This document shows, piece by piece, positions 37,370-45,219 of a DNA stretch of 64,000 nucleotides (position 1 is the stretch's first letter; every line of letters starts with the position of its first letter). This stretch comes from Nitrosospira multiformis (GTDB lineage: Bacteria > Pseudomonadota > Gammaproteobacteria > Burkholderiales > Nitrosomonadaceae), in assembly GCA_017306155.1 (NCBI GenBank), contig JAFKJB010000003.1:1-64000 (forward strand), in the 5' to 3' direction. A model generated the notes under the pieces. It was not told where the DNA came from, searched no databases, and worked only from the letters and a program-made list of their open reading frames with translations. The position numbers and the translations under genes are program-made.

Positions 37370-37399
37370 CTCGGGGAGTGATATCTCGGGGAGCGATAT
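37370..37399. repeat. Tandem 15-bp direct repeat
   Basis: CTCGGGGAGTGATAT is followed directly by CTCGGGGAGCGATAT (14 of 15 identical), abutting the FNR-type box. It could be a second regulator's operator or a simple duplication. Confidence 0.7.
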
Positions 37400-37794
37400 A
37401 TTCGGGTTACTCCCGATAAAATGAAAGCGGCCGCACTACGCTTATATTTTTGATCGTCAGCCAGTCCAGGTCATCTTCATGGTAGAACCTGCTGCGTATC
37501 CATCCCCCTTGTACGATATAAGACTTCTGCATAAGTATTGCAACAACCCTGTGTAATAATAAAACGCTTCAATAAAACCTGAAATGGATCGGCCTGGCTA
37601 CACCCTTTATGTGAAACCAATCGCAGGGCATGTCATACGAGTAAGAGATTTTTCAGCAATTACCCCTATCACCTTCTAAAACTCTGTTTTCACCAGAGAT
37701 TGCTTGCTGATTTTCCCGAGAAAACAGTATCCTGGACAAACAGGGAAGGCTGGAGTACGGGTTTGACGCTACGCTCGAACAACCCCTGCTTTCA

Positions 37795-38484
37795 TTATAA
37801 AGTGCCCTGAACCGAACCTTCTGCACGTCTGTTCACGCGGGAAACCATAAATATACCCAAAGCACCGATCATGATAAGCGCGAGAACGGTAGGCTCCGGA
37901 ACTGCGCCGCCAGGCAATTGAGTCGGTGCAGGATCAAAATACGTCTGGTTCGTCAGCCCCTGGTTACCCACGTTCAGATACCCGGATGCAACAAGCTGCG
38001 AGGAAGAATTACTTTTTAACCAATTCATGGTCCAGCTCGCACCCTGCATGTCGAGTTCGTAAGTTTTTCCGTCGACCACGAAATCTTTCACGAAGGAAAA
38101 CCCACTGAATACGCCGTTCTCGAACTGTATGGAAGGTCCTCCTAAAATACCCGCGTCTCCAAATTCAAACTCCAGTGGGGCACTCCCAAATTCCATACCG
38201 AAGATAGTACTGTTTGATGCGCCGGCAACTGCTGCGAGTGCAATGGTCACGGCGCCAGTACCGGGTATGAGACTTTGATCGAATAACACATTGCCGCTGA
38301 CGCTGCCGGCGGCACAGCCGCTGCATGTACTGGTCCCCTGCAAGCCCAGGCTGTTAGCCAGTCCGCCCGTGGCGAGAATCCCGCCGGAGAAATCGGCAGT
38401 CATATAAATAGGCGCTGCCTGAGCAGCCGATACAGCTGCCGCAAGAATCCCGGATACAATTGTGCTGTGAAGAAATTTATTCAT
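37795..38484 (-). CDS. PEP-CTERM sorting-domain protein
   Basis: 229 residues from the ATG at 38484, which has GGGGGGAG just upstream. A signal peptide (STIVSGILAAAVSAAQA) precedes a Gly/Ser-rich extracellular body with a CSGC pair near residue 54. The C-terminus has the exosortase signal VPEP (about residues 195-198), a hydrophobic helix (TVLALIMIGALGIFMV) and a basic tail (SRVNRRAEG). Such proteins are cut by exosortase and go to the cell surface or exopolysaccharide matrix. The body has no enzyme motif I recognise. The exosortase is not in the window; a related acyltransferase gene lies at 54.2 kb. Upstream are tandem regulatory-type repeats. Confidence 0.9.
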   Translation of the reverse strand: MNKFLHSTIVSGILAAAVSAAQAAPIYMTADFSGGILATGGLANSLGLQGTSTCSGCAAGSVSGNVLFDQSLIPGTGAVTIALAAVAGASNSTIFGMEFGSAPLEFEFGDAGILGGPSIQFENGVFSGFSFVKDFVVDGKTYELDMQGASWTMNWLKSNSSSQLVASGYLNVGNQGLTNQTYFDPAPTQLPGGAVPEPTVLALIMIGALGIFMVSRVNRRAEGSVQGTL

Positions 38485-39242
38485 ACTCCCCCCTGAATAT
38501 TGAAAAGAAAACAATAGAATCGGACGCCATCTTACCTAAGGCATGTCATATCGCTATTGGACCTAAGTACATCCTGTACTTTGGTACAGGGGGAAACACT
38601 TTGGTACAGGGGGAAAACGCGGGCCTCGGCTTTATCGGAACAGAGCCGGAAGGTGATCAAGCTGCTGATAGAGAGATGCGATTGATTCTCAGGAAAGGAA
38701 TGGGGGATAAAGGACACATGGAAGCTTTCACGAAGACAGTCGGACTGACTGCGATTATCCGGTGAATCTGGGCATCACGTACACGGTTAAAAGCTCTGGA
38801 TTCTATTCTGTTTCCTCTCCATACATCTCGGCTCCCATGAGCCAGTACGCACCGGTGCTGACATAATCCGCCCAAGCGGAAAATAGAGGTGATATGTAAT
38901 ATATGGCAATCTTCCAAAATGAAAATCAGGAACGGGGAATCGAGAAGTTGATTCTCTCGCTCAGCTCAGGCGTGATTATGGACTCCGTGAAAGAATACTC
39001 GGGGTCATCCGGCAGAATCGCCGGTCCACGATCTGGCAACGCCTGTAACGATCAGTCGAGCCGTTCGAAAGAATGCGGAAGGCGTTATGAACACAACCGA
39101 GGTCGCGAGGAGGCATTGAAATACCATTGAACCGCGGAAAAAAGCAGGGGTACTTCAATTGCACAACAACTTTCTGATTTACCCATGAAGAACCAAAATA
39201 AAAACGGTTTACTGGAATTACCCAATAAACCGTTGATTTTTA
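38485..39242. other. Non-coding region between the PEP-CTERM gene and tRNA-Arg
   Basis: About 760 bases. The left 140 bases hold the PEP-CTERM gene leader and its repeat sites. A 75-codon ORF at 38903-39130 has no recognisable similarity. Nothing else is supportable. Confidence 0.45.
38561..38617 (-). promoter_or_regulatory. Tandem TGTAC-type operator sites upstream of the PEP-CTERM gene
   Basis: Read on the gene's strand, two copies of CCCCCTGTACCAAAGT occur 20 bases apart (TGTACCAAAGT at 38598-38608 and 38578-38588). A related ATGTACTTAGGT ends at 38561, 17 bases further on. The last two also form the inverted repeat AAGTAC-N5-GTACTT (38565-38581). The sites lie about 77-135 bases before the ATG, a suitable place for activator binding. 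Confidence 0.55.
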
Positions 39243-39319
39243 TGGCGCGCCCGGCAGGATTCGAACCCACGACCCCTTGGTTCGTAGCCAAGTACTCTAT
39301 CCAACTGAGCTACGGGCGC
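39243..39319 (-). tRNA. tRNA-Arg(ACG)
   Basis: 77 bases including an encoded CCA. It folds as a cloverleaf: acceptor GCGCCCG/CGGGCGC, D-loop AGCTCAGTTGGATAGAGT, anticodon stem CTTGG/CCAAG with loop CTACGAA (anticodon ACG), and T-arm GTGGGTTCGAATCCTGC. ACG is read as inosine-CG for CGN arginine codons. Strongly similar in layout to Escherichia coli tRNA-Arg(ACG). Confidence 0.97.
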
Positions 39320-39354
39320 TATGACTGTAAGTTCTGGTTATTCAGTCGTGCGTG

Positions 39355-39385
39355 ATTATATCAGACTGGTGCGCTTGAGAGTCAA
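39355..39385 (-). promoter_or_regulatory. Probable promoter of tRNA-Arg
   Basis: On the minus strand a perfect TATAAT (39355-39360) with TTGACT upstream at a long 19-base spacing, about 36 bases before the tRNA 5' end. A register two bases upstream (GATATA) would give 17-base spacing. Confidence 0.5.
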
Positions 39386-39574
39386 AGCATTGGAGCATTT
39401 CATCCGATCCTGAAATTTTGCCCTAATCACGGTTTGTTCTGAGATTCCATGTTTTGATTACATCTTCTCGAAAACCACTACGAATGAAGGCGATGTAGCA
39501 GAACTGATCATGATATTTCATAATCCATAAATAAGCTCGTTCCCGTTTGGAGGGGAGCGAGGACGCCCGGATGA

Positions 39575-40585
39575 CTACCGGTCGGGGATGAGCACTGCGG
39601 CACCCGTCAATTTCCCTTCCCGCAATCTTGTCAAAGCCGTATTCGCCTGACTGAGCGGAAAGGATTCCGTAGTAACATGGATTGGCACTTGCGGTGCCAG
39701 TTTTAAGAATTCCTCGGCATCTTGGCGGGTAAGGTTGGCAACGGAGACCAGACGTTTTTCCCGCCACAGGATGTCATAAGGAAAAGCGGGAATGTCACTC
39801 ATGTGAATTCCTCCGCAGACGACGATTCCGCCGGGACAAATAGCGCGCAGAGCGATAGGCACAAGGGCTCCTACCGGAGCAAAGATGATGGCCGCGTCGA
39901 GTTCTTCGGGGGGCGTCGTATTCGAGCTTCCCGCCCAGTCCGCGCCCATCTTGCAGGCGAATTCTTGGGCGGCTGCATCGCCCGGACGTGTAAACGCGAA
40001 CAGTTTGCGTCCCTGGTAATGCAGAATTTGAGCCGCAATGTGCGCCGCGGCGCCAAAGCCGTAGATACCTACCCGCGCGGCATTGCCCGCCATCTTGAGT
40101 GCGCGGTATCCGATCAAGCCGGCGCATAGCAGCGGAGCAGCTTCCGCGTCGCTATAACGGTCCGGAATGCGAAAACAATAGCGGGCATCCGCGACCGTAT
40201 ATTCCGCGTAACCGCCGTCGATCTGATACCCGGTGAATCTGGCATTCGAACACAGATTTTCCCGCCCGCTGAGACAATAGCGGCAGTGCCCGCATGTCCA
40301 GCCCAGCCAAGGGATACCGACCCTTTCACCCACTGCGAAATCCCGAACCTCCACTCCGCGTGCAATCACGCGTCCCACGATTTCATGCCCCGGGATAACA
40401 GGCAGTTTCGGATGAGGCAGTTCTCCGTCCACCACGTGCAGGTCAGTGCGGCAGACTGCACAGGCCGCAATCTCGATCAATAACTGACCAGGACCCGGCT
40501 GGGGACGCGGGATACAGCGCATCTGAATCTTTTTCCGGGGGACCTCCAGTACCATTGCCTGCATCAAGTCGTTTGAGGTACTCAT
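39575..40585 (-). CDS. Zinc-dependent alcohol dehydrogenase family protein
   Basis: 336 residues. Medium-chain dehydrogenase with catalytic zinc ligands C45 and H67-E68 (VCRTD, GHEIV). The structural zinc site has C98, C101, C104 and C112 (CGHCRYCLSGRENLC). A Rossmann segment is present, although its nucleotide loop reads VGIYGFGAAAHIA. GYQIDGGYAEYTVADARYC matches the 'adh family 2' group of zinc alcohol dehydrogenases, whose substrate is unsettled. Monocistronic, with a 330-base region upstream. In an autotrophic nitrifier it could serve in alcohol or aldehyde detoxification (inference). Confidence 0.9.
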   Translation of the reverse strand: MSTSNDLMQAMVLEVPRKKIQMRCIPRPQPGPGQLLIEIAACAVCRTDLHVVDGELPHPKLPVIPGHEIVGRVIARGVEVRDFAVGERVGIPWLGWTCGHCRYCLSGRENLCSNARFTGYQIDGGYAEYTVADARYCFRIPDRYSDAEAAPLLCAGLIGYRALKMAGNAARVGIYGFGAAAHIAAQILHYQGRKLFAFTRPGDAAAQEFACKMGADWAGSSNTTPPEELDAAIIFAPVGALVPIALRAICPGGIVVCGGIHMSDIPAFPYDILWREKRLVSVANLTRQDAEEFLKLAPQVPIHVTTESFPLSQANTALTRLREGKLTGAAVLIPDR

Positions 40586-40916
40586 CTTAAAAAAACAAAA
40601 AGTTGAAAGTACCGAGAGGGTCGCCTCCGCTTACGCAACCATCGCACCAGAAAAGGCGACATGAAAACACCTCCGTTCAAGTCCACCCTCGAATGCTTTA
40701 ACCAGCGTATTTCCTTATGCTATACCCTTTTCCGCACAATCAAATCATTTTTCTGTTCAAGAATAACGGAGAAGACAGTTATGCCGCTGCAAGGGATAAG
40801 TTCATTACTCTGCTTTTGGGCCAGCGACCTCACGAGATAGCACTATCGTGATTGACCCTGATCAAGCTCCCGCCCGTACGTGAACCCTCATTCTCCCGGC
40901 TTCTCATTCCTGGGTG
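40586..40916. other. Upstream region of the alcohol dehydrogenase gene
   Basis: About 330 bases without a supportable gene. It contains TTGACCCTGATCAA at 40852-40865, one mismatch from an FNR-type box, but 267 bases from the dehydrogenase start. It also contains a 19-codon ORF with GGAGAAG upstream (from 40781), too short to call. Confidence 0.4.
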
Positions 40917-41144
40917 TCAACGAGTAATTTGAGCTGCGGAGCGGTTCTCCCGATGCACGTCGGTGAACAGCTTGCTGCATAAGGGCGTGTCTACACCCGG
41001 CACACCCAACCTGCACTTTATGCCCGCAGGCAGCCTGGAATCCTCATTAGCAATTTCCATTCGTACTCCAAAAGTACCGCTCGCTGTATCCATGACTTTA
41101 TCTACGATTTTCACCCGAGACTTTTTATCATTAACGGGAGACAA
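40917..41144 (-). pseudogene. RND efflux periplasmic adaptor, C-terminal fragment
   Basis: 75 codons open from a TTG just after a stop at 41151. The segment VKIVDKVMDTASGTFGVRMEIANEDSRLPAGIKCRLGV matches the last beta-barrel/membrane-proximal part of HlyD/AcrA-type adaptors (pattern VDKVIDxASGTFGVRLELxNxDxxLPAG). The remaining roughly 300 residues of an adaptor are missing upstream and no RND pump or outer-membrane gene is beside it. It is thus a remnant, directly next to a transposase fragment that may have been involved in the loss. Confidence 0.62.
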
Positions 41145-41201
41145 GGGTATTCATTAGACTTGTTTTTGCGAAGAACATGTTTAATGGAGGCAATACCCTA
41201 A

Positions 41202-41546
41202 TACCCCGTGCTCCAATCGCTTTATTTTGCCAGACAGCAACTGGCTGCCCTTCTGCTGCTCAAGACCGTACAGGCCAAACGAGCCAGAAAGATGTTGCCC
41301 CAATTGCTCATGCTGCTTGAACAGTTCGCTCACAGCCCAGCCCAGACATTGGCCAGCACCTTACGTTCATGGCTCGAGCCCATTGTCAGAATGGGGCGCT
41401 TCTCGAAGTCCAACGGGATTACCGAGGACTTCCACACTAAAATGGAAATGCTCTCGCGTCGTGCGTATGGGTTCAGGAATTTTGAGAATTACCGCATGAG
41501 GGTCCTGGCTCAATGCGGTTGGAACGGTGTGATCAACCGTGTCTGA
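41202..41546 (+). pseudogene. ISL3-family transposase, C-terminal fragment
   Basis: An open frame from just after a stop at 41199 encodes about 114 residues. They match the C-terminal end of ISL3-family DDE transposases: SNGITEDFHTKMEMLSRRAYGFRNFENYRMRV and CGWNGVINRV, including the last catalytic Glu region. The N-terminal three quarters is absent. The sequence after the stop, ending TAATGGGAAAGAGCC near 41579, resembles an ISL3 right terminal inverted repeat (GGCTCTTTCCCATTA when read inward). The octamer AAAGAGCC then occurs twice in a row (41572-41587). The element is dead. Confidence 0.75.
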
Positions 41547-41560
41547 TGAATGACCCATCC

Positions 41561-41579
41561 CCGTTAATGGGAAAGAGCC
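41561..41579. repeat. Probable right end of the decayed ISL3 element
   Basis: CCGTTAATGGGAAAGAGCC lies just after the transposase stop. Its reverse complement begins GGCTCTTTCCCATTAACGG, in the style of ISL3-family terminal repeats. No matching left end was found, consistent with a deletion of the left part. Confidence 0.45.
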
Positions 41580-41598
41580 AAAGAGCCTTAGGATTTGG

Positions 41599-41691
41599 TG
41601 GCGGAGAGAGAGGGATTCGAACCCTCGATAAGCTTTTTGAGCCTATACTCCCTTAGCAGGGGAGCGCCTTCGACCACTCGGCCATCTCTCC
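41599..41691 (-). tRNA. tRNA-Ser(GCT)
   Basis: 93 bases with encoded CCA and the long variable arm of class II tRNAs. The acceptor GGAGAGA pairs with TCTCTCC, the anticodon loop is CTGCTAA with anticodon GCT (reads AGC/AGU serine codons), and the T-arm is GAGGGTTCGAATCCCTC. The decayed ISL3 element ends about 20 bases from its 3' end. Confidence 0.97.
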
Positions 41692-41705
41692 AACAAAGCC
41701 GCATT

Positions 41706-41734
41706 AGGATAGCGGTTTAGAACTTCCGGGTCAA
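41706..41734 (-). promoter_or_regulatory. Probable promoter of tRNA-Ser
   Basis: On the minus strand TTGACC and TATCCT are separated by 17 bases, with the -10 box 15 bases from the tRNA 5' end. Confidence 0.55.
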
Positions 41735-41765
41735 ACAAAGGTTATGAAACTCGGCAAGTGGAATA

Positions 41766-42995
41766 TCACGATGCCTGGTCGAGTTCGAATATCTTGTGCA
41801 ATACGCGCACCGCCAGTTCCATGTATTTTTCATCCACGACCACTGAAATCTTTATTTCGGAAGTGGAGATCATCTGGATGTTGATGCCTTCTTCTGCCAG
41901 CGTACGGAACATTTTGCTGGCAATGCCCACGTGCGAGCGCATGCCGACGCCCACCACCGAGACTTTTGCGATTCTGTCGCCCCCGATCACACCCCGGGCG
42001 CCGATGTGGGGCTGCACCTGGTTTTCCAGGATATCCATGGTTCTCGCAAATTCATTGCGATTCACGGTGAATGAAAAATCGGTCATGCCATCATGGCCAA
42101 CATTCTGGATGATCATGTCTACATCGATATTCGCGTCCGCCACGGGACCGAGAATCTGATAGGCGATGCCGGGACGGTCCGGCACACCCAGCACCGTAAT
42201 CTTGGCTTCGTCGCGATTGAATGCGATGCCTGAAATAATCGCCCGCTCCATGTTTTTTTCTTCCTCGAAAGTGATGAGGGTACCCTCTCCTTCCTCCTCG
42301 AAACTGGAGAGCACCCGCAATTTAACCTTGTATTTTCCTGCGAACTCCACTGCGCGGATTTGCAGCACCTTGGAACCGAGGCTTGCCATTTCAAGCATTT
42401 CTTCAAAGGTAACCGTCTTCAGCCTGCGCGCTTCGGGCACGATGCGGGGATCGGTCGTATAAACCCCGTCTACATCCGTATATATCTGGCATTCATCCGC
42501 CTTGAGCGCTGCCGCGAGGGCAACGGCCGTGGTGTCGGAACCACCTCGGCCCAATGTGGTGATACTGCCTGTCTCGTCCACTCCCTGAAAGCCCGCTACC
42601 GCCACTACATATCCCGCATCGAGGTCGGCGCGTATTTTGTCCTCATCAATTTTGAGTATGCGCGCCTTGGTATAAGCGCTGTCGGTGTGAATGCGCACCT
42701 GGGGGCCGGTATAGCTCTTCGCCTTGATGCCCAGATCCATCAGCGCCATTGATAGCAGGGCGACGGAAACCTGCTCGCCGGTGGAAACCATGACATCCAG
42801 TTCCCGGGGGTCCGGATGAGCCTGGAATTCCCTGGCCAGCGCAATAAGACGGTTTGTCTCTCCGCTCATGGCGGACACCACGACCACTACCTGATCGCCT
42901 CGCGCCTGGAATCTCGCCACCCGGCGCGCGACATTCTTGATGCGCTCCGTACTGCCCACCGATGTGCCGCCGTATTTTTGAACAATAAATGTCAC
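41766..42995 (-). CDS. lysC: Aspartate kinase
   Basis: 409 residues from a GTG at 42995, giving MTFIVQKYGGTSVGSTERI as expected. It phosphorylates aspartate at the head of the lysine/threonine/methionine pathway. The kinase signature KYGGTSVG and the domain with VVVVVSAMSGETNRL, GFQGVDETGSITTLGRGGSDTTAVALA are intact. Two ACT domains follow (VTVLGVPDRPGIAYQIL-type and VSVVGVGMRSHVGIASKMF), so feedback control by lysine and/or threonine is likely. The start at 43034 is not needed. Confidence 0.96.
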   Translation of the reverse strand: MTFIVQKYGGTSVGSTERIKNVARRVARFQARGDQVVVVVSAMSGETNRLIALAREFQAHPDPRELDVMVSTGEQVSVALLSMALMDLGIKAKSYTGPQVRIHTDSAYTKARILKIDEDKIRADLDAGYVVAVAGFQGVDETGSITTLGRGGSDTTAVALAAALKADECQIYTDVDGVYTTDPRIVPEARRLKTVTFEEMLEMASLGSKVLQIRAVEFAGKYKVKLRVLSSFEEEGEGTLITFEEEKNMERAIISGIAFNRDEAKITVLGVPDRPGIAYQILGPVADANIDVDMIIQNVGHDGMTDFSFTVNRNEFARTMDILENQVQPHIGARGVIGGDRIAKVSVVGVGMRSHVGIASKMFRTLAEEGINIQMISTSEIKISVVVDEKYMELAVRVLHKIFELDQAS

Positions 42996-43369
42996 GATAA
43001 CCTGCTTGACTGAAAATGGCAAAGCCGCGGGCAAAACCCCGTATGCCGGATCAATTCAGGGATTTAAGGTCCCGCTATGGATATTGTGTTCGAATTTTAC
43101 CTTATTACCGGAAAGAAAACCCGAGAACCTTCGCAGGAGCTTTTTCCAGGTTCGGTGATATGCAAAATGATAAACGGGAAAACCTCCAGAATATTGACGC
43201 AGGTCAAATTCAGGGCCGGGAGCCGCTCCGTTCAGGGAAAACCTGATTGATTAAGGGGTTTCTTAATACTTGCATAGAATAAAAAAACAAATTAAATTTA
43301 TGTATGTGCAATACTCCTATAACATAAAAGCACGTTTATACTAATTACATAACCTGTCGGGGTGCCTCA
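42996..43369. other. Divergent promoter region between lysC and the XRE-type gene
   Basis: About 370 bases. The right part (43250-43350) is strikingly AT-rich and probably holds the promoter of the regulator gene. No gene is supportable. Confidence 0.4.
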
Positions 43370-43657
43370 ATGAAACTCTTCGAAGAAATATCCAATCCTC
43401 GTGAAATTCGGCGCAAGCTGGGTCTCAATCAGCATGATTTCTGGAGCAAGGTCGGTGTCACCCAAAGCGGTGGTTCCCGTTATGAGAGCGGAAGAAATAT
43501 GCCCAGGCCGGTAAGGGAACTGGTACGGCTCGTGCATATCGAGCACATCGATCTTTCCAAGATCAAGAAAGACGATCTGGCCGTTGCGGCCTTACTGAAA
43601 AGCAAGGATCCTGAACTGTACAAGAGCCTGAAGAAAGCCTCCAAGGCCAAGCAGTAG
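43370..43657 (+). CDS. Small XRE-type helix-turn-helix protein
   Basis: 95 residues, ATG with GGGGTG upstream. Residues about 10-45 (NPREIRRKLGLNQHDFWSKVGVTQSGGSRYESG) form a lambda-repressor-like helix-turn-helix in which VTQSGGSRYESGR corresponds to the recognition helix region. A second helix pair (PVRELVRLVHIEHIDLSKI) follows, with a Lys-rich tail (KKASKAKQ). This is a DNA-binding regulator, possibly autoregulatory. No toxin or partner gene lies beside it; the next gene is convergent radical SAM. The targets are unknown. Confidence 0.82.
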   Translation: MKLFEEISNPREIRRKLGLNQHDFWSKVGVTQSGGSRYESGRNMPRPVRELVRLVHIEHIDLSKIKKDDLAVAALLKSKDPELYKSLKKASKAKQ

Positions 43658-43728
43658 GACAATACCGGAAACCTGTCCGGATCACTGCTCAAGCTTTCAT
43701 CGGAGAGTCAGGAAGGAGAAAAATCAAG

Positions 43729-44532
43729 CTATGGATTCAGCTTTACAGCGAGTCCCCGGCGTCTTATTTGTCCCGAAAATGCCTCCATCCACTCCTGCCT
43801 GATCTTCGTGAGTCGCGGTCCCTCCGGCTGCAAGGATGGACGCGCAAGACCATACAGAAGCACCCCTTCGAGTACCCCCCCCTCGCTCAGGAATTCCTCG
43901 ATAAATCTCAAATACGCTTCAGATTCGTTTCTGGAAGGTGGCATCCCGTCGATCTGAAATACGCAGGTCTGCAACCATGTAGGACACAGGGATGCAGACA
44001 GTTGCAGATTTCCGCGCATCTTTTTCAAGCTCATGCGCGTGTTATTGATCAGCTGCCTCCCCTCCCGGGTAACGCTGTCCAGCTTGAACCATACTTCGCC
44101 ATTGAACGTTGCCATCCGGCTCAACCCGCGCTGGACACTGTCGCGATCTATCAGGCTGCCATTTGTGATCAATACCAGCTTGAGCGCTTCAGGCAGGGTG
44201 TAATCGGCTTTTACCCGTCCGAGCAGTTCGATGACCTGCTCGAATTCCCTGGCGCTGGTCGACTCGCCATTGCCGGATAAAGCGATATCATGGAGACACC
44301 TTGCCTCGGCAGGCACTTGCCTTTGCATGAAATCACCATATACGATTTCGTGCAGCAATGCCCGCAACTCGGCTTCAAGTTTGGCCAGGTCAATCGCAGG
44401 AGCAGTACCTCGCGAGAGATTCGGCACCTGACAGTAGATGCAGCGCCAGTTGCATGCATTGTTCGGATTAAGATTGATTCCGATCGACACGCCCCCGGCA
44501 CGGCGCGAAATAACAGGATAAACATAGGTCAT
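43729..44532 (-). CDS. Radical SAM protein (COG0731-like)
   Basis: 267 residues from the ATG at 44532 (MTYVYPVISRRAGGVSIGIN), the first ATG in frame; longer readings need a TTG. The 4Fe-4S motif CxxxCxxC is intact (C27, C31, C34: CNWRCIYC). The flanks (GVSIGINLNPNNACNWRCIYCQVPNLSRG and ALSGNGESTSAREFEQVIELL) match the uncharacterised bacterial group annotated near wyosine-type radical SAM enzymes. It lies head-to-head with queD, with 72 bases between starts. It is not QueE: too long and with the wrong motif. The reaction is unknown. Confidence 0.82.
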   Translation of the reverse strand: MTYVYPVISRRAGGVSIGINLNPNNACNWRCIYCQVPNLSRGTAPAIDLAKLEAELRALLHEIVYGDFMQRQVPAEARCLHDIALSGNGESTSAREFEQVIELLGRVKADYTLPEALKLVLITNGSLIDRDSVQRGLSRMATFNGEVWFKLDSVTREGRQLINNTRMSLKKMRGNLQLSASLCPTWLQTCVFQIDGMPPSRNESEAYLRFIEEFLSEGGVLEGVLLYGLARPSLQPEGPRLTKIRQEWMEAFSGQIRRRGLAVKLNP

Positions 44533-44604
44533 CCCGGTTATATCGCGGCTATGATCTGCCACATCCAATCGTTTGGAAATTTGCTGCAATGCTACAATCC
44601 CATA

Positions 44605-45054
44605 ATGTTAATCACACGCAGACTGGAATTCGATGCCGGCCATCGTATACCTTTCCACAAGAGTCAGTGCCGGCATCTGCACGGCCATCGTTACGCCATA
44701 GAAATCACCCTGTCAGGCGAAATTATCACTGAACCCGGTGTCTCCGAGCAAGGCATGGTCATGGATTATTCGGAGGTCAAGCGTATCGCGAAAAAAGTGC
44801 TGGTGGATAAATGGGACCATGCGTTCCTTGCATTTGCGGAAGACCACAAGTTGCTGGAATTCCTCCAGTCCCTGGAGGACCATAAGACCGTGGTGCTGGA
44901 TACGCCGCCCACGGCGGAAAATCTAGCTCTCACCGCTTTCCGCATACTCGATGAGGCATATCAGGATCACTATGGCAATCATCTCAGGCTGGAGCAGGTG
45001 CGCCTGTTCGAAACGCCCAACTGCTGGGCCGATGCAGTGCGAGGGCGACTTTGA
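44605..45054 (+). CDS. queD: 6-carboxytetrahydropterin synthase QueD
   Basis: 149 residues from the ATG at 44605. It converts dihydroneopterin triphosphate to 6-carboxytetrahydropterin in queuosine/7-deazaguanine synthesis. Zinc ligands H13, H26 and H28 and the catalytic C22 sit in FDAGHRIPFHKSQCRHLHGHRY-type order. VMDYSEVKRIAKKVLVDKWDHAFL and PTAENLALTAFRIL follow, ending with the ETPNCWADA catalytic Glu segment. No queC, queE or queF is in the window and no preQ1 riboswitch is apparent in the short leader. Confidence 0.94.
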   Translation: MLITRRLEFDAGHRIPFHKSQCRHLHGHRYAIEITLSGEIITEPGVSEQGMVMDYSEVKRIAKKVLVDKWDHAFLAFAEDHKLLEFLQSLEDHKTVVLDTPPTAENLALTAFRILDEAYQDHYGNHLRLEQVRLFETPNCWADAVRGRL

Positions 45055-45219
45055 TTGTCCATTTCATCCATACCCATTGTTTGATGATCGGTCACAGCCT
45101 GGCACATGAAATCAAGAGGATCGAGACCGCCTGTTTTGAAGATGAGGATATTCCCTTCATTGCAACCGCACATGCTTTTTTTGCTAACATGACATCGCGA
45201 GTAACCACTGAGGATTGAA

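Larger units (their letters stand above)
37273..37794. other. Non-coding region between the small lipoprotein and the PEP-CTERM gene
   Basis: About 520 bases. The left part holds the lipoprotein promoter with an FNR-type box and two tandem 15-bp repeats. I see no gene and no clear terminator for the PEP-CTERM gene in the right part. Confidence 0.5.

Noticed and set aside
38903-39130. 75-codon ORF in the gap before tRNA-Arg
   Set aside because: Weak ribosome-binding site spacing, no motif or similarity that I recognise, and polar low-information composition.
40852-40865. TTGACCCTGATCAA, an FNR-like site upstream of the alcohol dehydrogenase gene
   Set aside because: One mismatch to consensus and 267 bases from the start codon; other targets are only gene fragments. 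Not strong enough to call.
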